In this document: piece by piece, positions 57,766-64,000 of the stretch | Numbering within the stretch: position 1 is the stretch's first letter | Layout: each line of letters opens with the position of its first letter | Assembly: GCA_963834425.1 (NCBI GenBank) | Contig: CAWIBR010000010.1 | Coordinates: forward strand, 372,001-436,000 | Reading direction: 5' to 3' | Source: CAVURS01 sp963834425 | GTDB lineage: Bacteria > Actinomycetota > Actinomycetes > Actinomycetales > CAVURS01 | DNA: 64,000 nucleotides | Notes under the pieces: generated by a model | Seen by the model: only the letters and a program-made list of their open reading frames with translations | Databases searched by the model: none | What the model was told of the DNA's origin: nothing | Program-made: the position numbers and the translations under genes

Positions 57766-59342
57766 CGCACGTCCGCGATCATGTGCGGTGGGTTGTGCAG
57801 ATAGGTGATCGACGGCGACCGGCCGACCGTGTGCGACACCATCTCGAGCGCGTCGTTGAGCGACGAGGCAGCGCGGAAACCGAGGCGCTCCACGGTCTTT
57901 CGGTCCGCGCCGACCCAGACGACGTCGTCGACGTGGTCCATGGCGTGGGCCGCCCAGTACCACATGTAGAACGGGTGGACGCCGTGGTAGGCGTGCGAGG
58001 TCCGGTAGAGGTGCACGTACCACGGATCCGTGGCGTACTGCGTCTCGAACTTCGCCTCGATGGTCGCCGGGTCGGTCGACTCCGCGAGCACCTCCTCGAA
58101 GAAGTCGACGTAGCTCGGGTGGTGCAGCTGGTGGAAGTCCGGCGGGACCGGGTGATAGAGGATCACGGCCCCACCGCGGCGTACGACGGGCTGCCCGCGG
58201 TAGGAGTTGAAGTAGTAGCCCAGCCCGGTGCAGGTGGCCAGGATCGGGTTCATGATCGAGTTGACGTTGTAGGGCCCGAGGTAGGGCACACCCAGGACGA
58301 GCACGTCGGACTGGCCCTGCACCTCGACCAGCTGCTGCCGGTGCACCGCCGCGATGGTCTTCTCGTGCACGGCCTCGACCTCACCCGCGACGACGCCGGT
58401 CAGACCGTACGGCGCGCGGATGTTCTGGAAGACGTTGTGCCGCAACCGCTTCGGCGACGCGGCCAACGCCCGGCGGGCGGCCAGCATCGAGGCCTGGTCC
58501 TTGATCGACCACTCCCACTCGCGCTTCATCAGGAACTGGTACGGCGAGGGGAAGACGTTGTTGTTGACCGTCGTCTCGATCTGGAAGATCTTGACGTGCT
58601 CGCCCAGCAGCCGGCCCATCCGCCAGGCCGAGTGGTGCAGGTGGCTCTTGGTGTGGTCCATGAACGAGTGCGAGGCGACCATGGTCTTGGTGTTGTGGTG
58701 ATGCTTCAGCGACTTGTACGACGCGAGCCCGATCGCCGCCGACTTGTGGCCGCCGTCCATCGCGACCAGGTTGACGTTGACGTAGACCAGCAGGTCGGAC
58801 TCGGCCGCCCGCTTGGAGATCTCGACGTCCTCGCCGCGATCGGTCAGGCCGATGTGGGTGAGGTTGTCGGGGTCCTCGGCGTCGAAGTTGTAGAGCGCAC
58901 CCTGCGGGAAGAACGACCGGAAGACCCGCTCGCCGACGATGTGCTTGAGCTCGTCGGCGGTCAGCCGGCGGTGCAGCGCGTTGGCCGAGATCAGCTCGAC
59001 GTCGTCGACGCCGGCCTCGGCCGCCATCACCAGCACGGCCTCGATGATCCGCTGCCGGATGTCGGGGGCAGCCATCTGCGGCAACGGGATCGAGATGTCG
59101 TCGAAGGCGATGGTCAGCTTCATCCCGGAGCGCAGCAGCGCCGGCAGCGGCTCGCTGTCGACCGGCTCCAACAGGGCGTCGCGGATCGCTCCGTCGACGT
59201 CGCGGATCGCCGGCAGGGCCTCCGACGGGTAGACCACCCGCGTGCCCCGCGGGAACGTCTCCAGGCGGAACCCTTCACCCTCGTGGACGACCAGCGGTGG
59301 GGTGCGGTCGTCCACCTCCAGCACGAAACCCGGGCGGCTCAC
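57762..59342 (-). CDS. LarA-like (lactate racemase domain, DUF2088) protein
   Basis: An intact protein of 526 residues. Its N-terminal half contains a LarA-type segment: LTIAFDDISIPLPQM (normally the FDDxTRP motif), VDDVELISANALHRRLTADEL (His-containing helix) and VNVNLVAMDGGHKSAAIGLASY (normally the GGxK region). MVASHSFMDHTKSHLHH is a His-rich loop. LarA enzymes use a nickel-pincer nucleotide to move a hydride at a hydroxy acid. No larB, larC or larE genes are in the window. The C-terminal half (FHQLHHPSYVDFFEEVLAES, YHGVHPFYMWYWAAHAMDH) is not one I recognise. Substrate unknown; its context is lipid. Confidence 0.75.
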   Translation of the reverse strand: MSRPGFVLEVDDRTPPLVVHEGEGFRLETFPRGTRVVYPSEALPAIRDVDGAIRDALLEPVDSEPLPALLRSGMKLTIAFDDISIPLPQMAAPDIRQRIIEAVLVMAAEAGVDDVELISANALHRRLTADELKHIVGERVFRSFFPQGALYNFDAEDPDNLTHIGLTDRGEDVEISKRAAESDLLVYVNVNLVAMDGGHKSAAIGLASYKSLKHHHNTKTMVASHSFMDHTKSHLHHSAWRMGRLLGEHVKIFQIETTVNNNVFPSPYQFLMKREWEWSIKDQASMLAARRALAASPKRLRHNVFQNIRAPYGLTGVVAGEVEAVHEKTIAAVHRQQLVEVQGQSDVLVLGVPYLGPYNVNSIMNPILATCTGLGYYFNSYRGQPVVRRGGAVILYHPVPPDFHQLHHPSYVDFFEEVLAESTDPATIEAKFETQYATDPWYVHLYRTSHAYHGVHPFYMWYWAAHAMDHVDDVVWVGADRKTVERLGFRAASSLNDALEMVSHTVGRSPSITYLHNPPHMIADVR

Positions 59343-59364
59343 GTCGTGCTCCTCTTCCGTCGGG

Positions 59365-60570
59365 TCATGATGTGGACCGTACGTCGAAACACACCTTGAC
59401 GGTGCCCAGCCGTCCAGCCGACTGGGCGTGATCGAGGGCCTCGCGCCAGCGGTGCAGCGGGTAGCGGCCGCCGACGACGCCGTCGAGCGGCGCCTCACCG
59501 GCCAGGCGCAGGGCAGTGTCGAAGTCGTCGCCGCGGGCGGCGTAGGTGCCGGCCACCTCGAGCTCGCGGAACCACGCCGGCGACAGGTCGGCTCCGGCGG
59601 CCGGCATGCCGGACAGGACCACCCGGCCGCCGGCCCGGGTCGAGCGCAGCGCGAGGTCGAGCGAGCCGACCGAGCCCACGGCGTCGATGGCGACGTCGAC
59701 CCCGCCGAGCAGCAGCTCGCCGGCCGAGCGGGTGATCGGGCCGGGCAGTCCAGCGGTGGCCGGCTTCAATGCGCGGGTCGAGCGGCGGACCGAGCGCAAC
59801 GCCTCGTCCGGCAGCGCGACGTCGGTGGCACCGAACAGCCGGGCGAGCTCGCGCTGCCGGGAGTGCTTGGCCACCACCGTGATCCGTCCGGCCGGGGTGA
59901 GCTCGCGCAGCGCGAGCGTGGCGAAGAGTCCGACCGCTCCGGCGCCCGAGACGAGCACGTGCCCACCCGCGGGCACCTCGGCCCGACGAGCCAGCTGTAC
60001 GGCGCAGGCGAGGGGCTCGACCAGGACGGCCCGCTCGTCGGGCAGGGAGTCCGGCACCGGGTGCAGCTGCGAGCGATGGGCCATCATCTCCTCGCCCCAG
60101 CCGCCGCCGGTGTCCGAGCAGAAGCCGGTCTGCAGACCCGGGGCGACGTGGCCGACGGTGATCCGGTCGCACAGGTTGGTCCGGCCGTCCGCGCACTGGT
60201 CGCAGGGCGTCAATCCCCTTGCGGCACAGGCCAATACCGGTTCCAGGACGACGCGCGTCCCCTTGGGCAGGTCGACGCAGTCGTCGAGCAGGGTGCCGAC
60301 CATCTCATGCCCCGGCACGTAGGGCATCGAGGCCAGCGCCGCGAAGTAGAGCGACGTGGAGCCGGTGATCACGCCGAGGTCGGAGCCGCAGATGCCGGCC
60401 AGCGACGGCCGGACCCGGGCCCAGCCGGTGTGCCGGATCCGCGGCTCGTCCCGCGTGACCAGCCGCACCGGAGCCATCGGCCCGACGAGCAGTCCGGGCA
60501 GGTGCCCGCCCAGAGCCCGGGCCGCGCTGTAACGCGCCGCCGACCGGTACACCTCCAGAGCCAGCATCAT
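59365..60570 (-). CDS. Zinc-binding alcohol dehydrogenase
   Basis: An intact medium-chain dehydrogenase of 401 residues. AGICGSDLGVI holds a catalytic-zinc Cys, and YVPGHEMVGTLL the catalytic His-Glu pair. PCDQCADGRTNLCD carries the structural zinc cysteines, and VLVSGAGAVGLFATLALREL is the Rossmann loop. It oxidises an alcohol or reduces an aldehyde with NAD(P). In the operon, which includes an acyl reductase that would give an aldehyde or alcohol, this enzyme probably handles a fatty alcohol or aldehyde. ATG 60570 overlaps the upstream gene's stop. Confidence 0.92.
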   Translation of the reverse strand: MMLALEVYRSAARYSAARALGGHLPGLLVGPMAPVRLVTRDEPRIRHTGWARVRPSLAGICGSDLGVITGSTSLYFAALASMPYVPGHEMVGTLLDDCVDLPKGTRVVLEPVLACAARGLTPCDQCADGRTNLCDRITVGHVAPGLQTGFCSDTGGGWGEEMMAHRSQLHPVPDSLPDERAVLVEPLACAVQLARRAEVPAGGHVLVSGAGAVGLFATLALRELTPAGRITVVAKHSRQRELARLFGATDVALPDEALRSVRRSTRALKPATAGLPGPITRSAGELLLGGVDVAIDAVGSVGSLDLALRSTRAGGRVVLSGMPAAGADLSPAWFRELEVAGTYAARGDDFDTALRLAGEAPLDGVVGGRYPLHRWREALDHAQSAGRLGTVKVCFDVRSTS

Positions 60571-62913
60571 CGCCCGCTCACCGCCGCCCGGCCACGGGTC
60601 GGCAGGTCGGTCCGCGAGGCCGACTCCGGCGTGCGCCACAGCTCGACCGGCCAGCGCATCTTGCGGGCCTCGCGCCACAGCGGCACGTCCGGCGAGATGG
60701 CCGTGGGCAGGCCGACCGCGCGCAGCATCGGCAGGTCGGAGTAGCTGTCGGCGTAGGCATAGGACCGGGCCAGGTCGTAGCCGCCGAGCGCGGCGTACCG
60801 GCGCAGCCAGGCCGAGCGCGACTCCCCCACCAGGGGAGGGGCGGCCAGGAAGCCGGAGGCCAGACCGCGGGCGTCGACCGCCAGGTCGGCCGCGACGATC
60901 TCGTCGAAGAGCGGCGCCAGCGGCCGGGTGATCGGCCGGATCGCGCCGGTCAGCAACAACGTCCGATGTCCGGCCTCGCGGTGCTCGCGGACCCGCCGCA
61001 ACGCCGCGGCGCTGACCCGCTCCAGCACGTGCGGCGTCAGCACCTCGTCGGCCAGCCGGTTGAGCTCCTCGACCTCGGCCCCCTTGTACCGCCGATAGAC
61101 AGCACGCAACAGGCCACCGCGATCGCGGCGCTCGGCCTGGATGTACGACGGCATCCGGCGCAGCAGCTTGGCGATCTCGCGCGCCCGCTCGGTCGAGCCC
61201 AGCTCCGGCAGCCGCATCCACAGGTAGGTCTCGACGATGTTGCTGCTCATCAGGGTGCCGTCGAGGTCGAAGACCGCCAGCACGCCCTCGGACTCCGCTG
61301 AGCCCGGCGAACCCTCGATCCGGCGGCGGGTCGGTCCGGCGGATGCGTTGCGGCGCTTGCGGATCACGTCGTACTTGCGGATCGGCTCGGTCACCGACGG
61401 GAAGTGCACGTCGCGCAGGTAGTAGGTCCAGGTGAACTCGGCCGTGTCGAACCGGAAGATCTCCTGGTCCTCCGGCTCCAGGGTCCGGAACAGCGCGATG
61501 GTGTTGTCGTCCATGAACTGCAGCTCGGCCGCGGCGTACGCGCGGTAAAGGTCGAGGTAGCGACGCAGGAAGTCGAGCCGGCGCTTCTGCCGGTCCAGGT
61601 CGCGAGCCAGGTCGCGCACCCGGTCGCTGCGGGGCGCCAGCCCGAGGGCCCGGTCGGCGACCCGATGGGCCCGTTCGCCTTGCACGAGAAGGCGTTCCAC
61701 CTTGTCGGCGCCCGGGAAGCGCCAGTTGGGCAGCCGCACCGCGCCGCGCTCGTCCATGTCGAACGGGTGCCGGTCGAAGTAGTCGGTGATCAGCTCGTAG
61801 AGCAGCCGGAAGGCCAGCGGGTTCCGCGCGCCCGACGACACGTGGTAGTAGTCGACGACGCCCGGCTCCGGCTCGGTCGTCATCACGCCGATGATCGCGC
61901 CCACGACGTGGTCGACCGGCACGATGTCGACCACCGAGTCCGGCGCGGCCGGGAACTCCGGCAGCTCACCGCGGCCGAAGGCCAGGATCAGCGGCTCGGC
62001 CATCTTGAAGCCTTCGATCCACCCCGGGTACGGCGTGCGCAGGGCCGACTCGATGATGCTCGGCCGGACGATGCTGACCGGCTTGGCTGCGCCTTGAGAC
62101 CCACTGGTCAGGCCCTGGGCGTGCTCCTCGACGACCCGCTCGCCCATCGACTTGGTGAAGGTATAGACGTCGGTCCAGCCCAGGGTTCGGGCGCGCTCGC
62201 GGCCGGCGAGCTTCTGCTGGTCACTGACCCAGGTCTTGCGCCGGGCCTCCGCCTCGTTGGCAGCGGTCAGCGGCCCGGCCCGGCCGTGGTCCCGCTCGGC
62301 CTGCTGGCTGAACTTCTCCAGGACCTTCGGCGAGCGCGAGGCGTCCTCGACCCGCTCGGCCAATTCGGCGTCCAGCGCCGGCCTCGGTGCGCCAGTCGAC
62401 GGTGTGGTCGAGCGAGCCCTCGGGCACCGGTCCGCGCCGGCGCCCCCCGACGTACGCCGTGGAGATGTGCACGTAGTGGATCGGCGCCGCACCGCGCTCG
62501 GCCCGCCGGTCGTCGACGGCCTGGATCCGCTCGAGCAGGGCCCGCACGCCCAGGACGTTGGTGTCGAAGGCCTCGTTGATCGGCGGGTCGAACGACACGT
62601 CGCCGGCGCAGTGCACGACCAGGTCGACGTCCGGCAGCTCGGGCAGCGCGGTCAGGTCGCCCTCGAGGATCTCCAGCCGCTCCAGCAGCGCGTCCACGCC
62701 GCCGGCCGCCTCGGCGCTCTCGCTGAAGATCGGCTTGGCCAGCAGGGCCGAGATCCGGTCGCGGCCGGGCTGGCCGGCCTTGGGCCGCACCAGCACGACG
62801 GGGGTGATCCCCGGCACGTCGTGCAGCAGCCGGTGGAGCAGGGCCTCGCCGACGAAGCCGGTGACGCCCGTGATGAGCACCCGGCGGCCGTCGAGCCGCT
62901 CGGCTAGTCGCAC
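60567..62913 (-). CDS. Fatty acyl-CoA reductase fused to HAD-IB phosphatase (frameshifted)
   Basis: A chain of about 782 residues. Residues 1-270 form an SDR-type NAD-binding acyl reductase: VLITGVTGFVGEALLHRLL, VDLVVHCAGDVSFD, HYVHISTAYV, and TFTKSMGERVV (Tyr-Lys). A middle region is typical of this reductase family (LLYELITDYFDRHPFDMDERGAVRLP). The C-terminal 230 residues are a HAD-IB phosphatase: VLAVFDLDGTLMSSN, LLLTGAIRPITRPL, YAYADSYSDLPMLRAVG. A frame switch lies near 62385. It would reduce an acyl-CoA and perhaps dephosphorylate the product. It is first in the four-gene operon. Confidence 0.88.
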
Positions 62914-62968
62914 CCGTCCTCCAGCCCCGCCGTACCTCGATCCGCGCCTGTCTCGCCGTCATCTCGCC

Positions 62969-62996
62969 GGGCCCGTAACCGTCTCGTCACGGGCCC
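62969..62996 (-). terminator. Hairpin terminator after the NagD-like gene
   Basis: gggcccgt (62969-62976) and acgggccc (62989-62996) form a perfect 8-bp stem with a 12-nt loop, between the end of the gene at 63125 and the start of the next minus-strand gene. Confidence 0.6.
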
Positions 62997-63124
62997 ACGG
63001 CATCCAACCACCTCCCGGCGCCCACCCGCTCCCGCACCCTTCCGGTCGCCTCAGCGGGCCGACGCGGTCCGACCGCCTCCCGCGCCCAGCCCGCTTCGGC
63101 CCGCCAGTCGGCGGCCGGCCGCGG

Positions 63125-63906
63125 TCAGACCAGGTCGACCAGGTCGGCGACGGACTGGACGATCCGGCTCGGGCGGTAGGGGAACCGCTCGACCTCCTCC
63201 GGCCGGGTCGAACCGGTCAGCACGAGGATGCTGCGCAGCCCGGCCTCCAGCCCGGACACGATGTCGGTGTCCATCCGGTCGCCGACCATGACGGCCGTCT
63301 CGGAGTGCGCCTCGATCCGGTTCAGGGCGCTGCGCATCATCAGCGGGTTGGGCTTGCCCACGAAGTACGGCGCGACCCCGGTCGCCTTGGTGATCAGCGC
63401 GGCCACCGAACCCGGTCGCGGGCAGCGGCCCGTCCGGCGAGGGGCCCGGTGACGTCCGGGTTGGTCGCGATGAACCGGGCGCCCCGCTCGATCAGCCGGA
63501 TCGCCGTCGTGATCGCCTCGAAGGAGTAGGTCCGGGTCTCGCCGAGCACGACGTAGTCCGGGTTGCGCGGCGTCAGCACGTAGCCCACCTCGTGCAGCGC
63601 CGTCGTCATCCCGGCCTCCCCGATGACGTACGCCGAGCCGTGGGCCCGCTGGTCGGCGAGGAACTGGGCCGTCGCGAGGGCCGAGGTCCAGATCGCCGCC
63701 TCGGGGACGTCGAGCCCGCTGGCCAGCAGCCGCGCGCGCAGGTCGCGCGGGGTGAAGATCGAGTTGTTGGTCAGCACGAGGAACTTCATCCCCCGCTCCT
63801 GCAGCCGGGCCAGGAACTCCGCGGCTCCCGGGATGGCGGTCTCCTCGTGGACGAGCACGCCGTCCATGTCGGTCAGCCAGCTCTCCACCGGCCGCTCGTC
63901 GCTCAT
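63125..63906 (-). CDS. HAD-IIA (NagD-like) phosphatase (frameshifted)
   Basis: A cytosolic HAD-superfamily phosphatase of the NagD/phosphoglycolate type. ESWLTDMDGVLVHEE has the nucleophile Asp, FLVLTNNSIFTPRD the second motif, FVGKPNPLMMRSALN the Lys, and VMVGDRMDTDIVSGLEAG the acidic motif. A C2-cap-sized region (YVVLGETRTYSFEAIT, FIATNPDVTGP) lies between them. The frame switches near 63425, and joined length is about 260 residues. The ATG at 63906 is supported by conservation after MSDERPVE. Substrate could be a nucleotide or sugar phosphate. Confidence 0.9.
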
Positions 63907-63982
63907 GCGCCCATGCTTCCAGCCTGCAGGTGGCCGTGGAAGGATCGGCAGGGAAACCCGCCGTACGTCGCTGGAGGACACC

Positions 63983-64000
63983 GTGCCGATCGCCACCCCT
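63983..64000 (+). CDS. Possible start of a plus-strand gene (cut at the edge)
   Basis: A GTG with GGAGG nine bases upstream opens a short frame running off the window (V-P-I-A-T). It is divergent from the NagD-like gene. Only six codons are visible, so this is a suggestion. Confidence 0.25.

Overview
This window is from a very GC-rich actinobacterium. The main markers are a complete conservon (cvnABCD-type), a mycothiol-dependent maleylpyruvate isomerase-family enzyme, SigE-type ECF sigma factors, PadR and MarR repressors, and many apparently leaderless promoters in which TANNNT lies 6-7 nt before the start codon. The gene set would suit Nocardioidaceae or a related order, but I cannot place it to genus from sequence alone. 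It is ordinary chromosome, with about 60 genes and one tRNA-Ser. I see no rRNA, CRISPR array or transposase. Around half of the genes switch reading frame one or more times without a convincing biological reason, including cysK and pyrE. The pattern fits uncorrected single-base indels in the assembly better than mass pseudogenisation, so many coordinates below join two or more frames. Layout, left to right: 0-4.2 kb has the start of an ABC transporter with its PadR repressor, a quinone oxidoreductase, a cation/proton antiporter and mobA. 4.3-10.8 kb is the conservon; its sensor kinase carries a very long acidic, proline-rich, repeat-bearing tail. 11-15 kb has an MFS exporter with its MarR regulator and the cysteine genes cysK-cysE. 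15.5-16.8 kb is a possible mobile cassette: an AbiEi/DUF559-like gene bounded by about 80-bp inverted repeats built from a palindromic element found elsewhere in the window. 16.8-25.7 kb has lysA, an ACT-domain protein, an APC permease, a GT39 glycosyltransferase and a two-component system. 25.9-29.2 kb is an electron-transfer operon (Ser-rich exported protein, ApbE, ferric-reductase-like membrane protein, NuoF-like protein, ferredoxin). 29-38 kb has a SUKH-like protein, an ABC-F ATPase, a GT2-GtrA fusion, an orphan T4 gp19-like tail-tube gene pair, tRNA-Ser(TGA), a nickel-binding DUF4242 protein and a large LuxR regulator. 38-56 kb is mixed: exonuclease III, DUF2236 oxygenase-like, GNAT, SDR, pyrE, LemA, a methyltransferase, a permease fused to an OB fold, two DedA proteins, a SigE-type sigma operon, and a membrane-anchored ECF sigma fused to a zinc-finger anti-sigma and an extracellular domain. 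56.7-62.9 kb is a tightly overlapped minus-strand operon (acyl reductase-HAD fusion, zinc alcohol dehydrogenase, LarA-like protein, PlsC-type acyltransferase) that looks like a lipid-modifying pathway. The window closes with a NagD-type phosphatase. The strongest items for follow-up are the palindromic element family with its gene cassette, the membrane-tethered sigma factor, the LarA-centred lipid operon, the orphan tail-tube pair, and the ApbE operon that lacks an obvious FMN-binding target.
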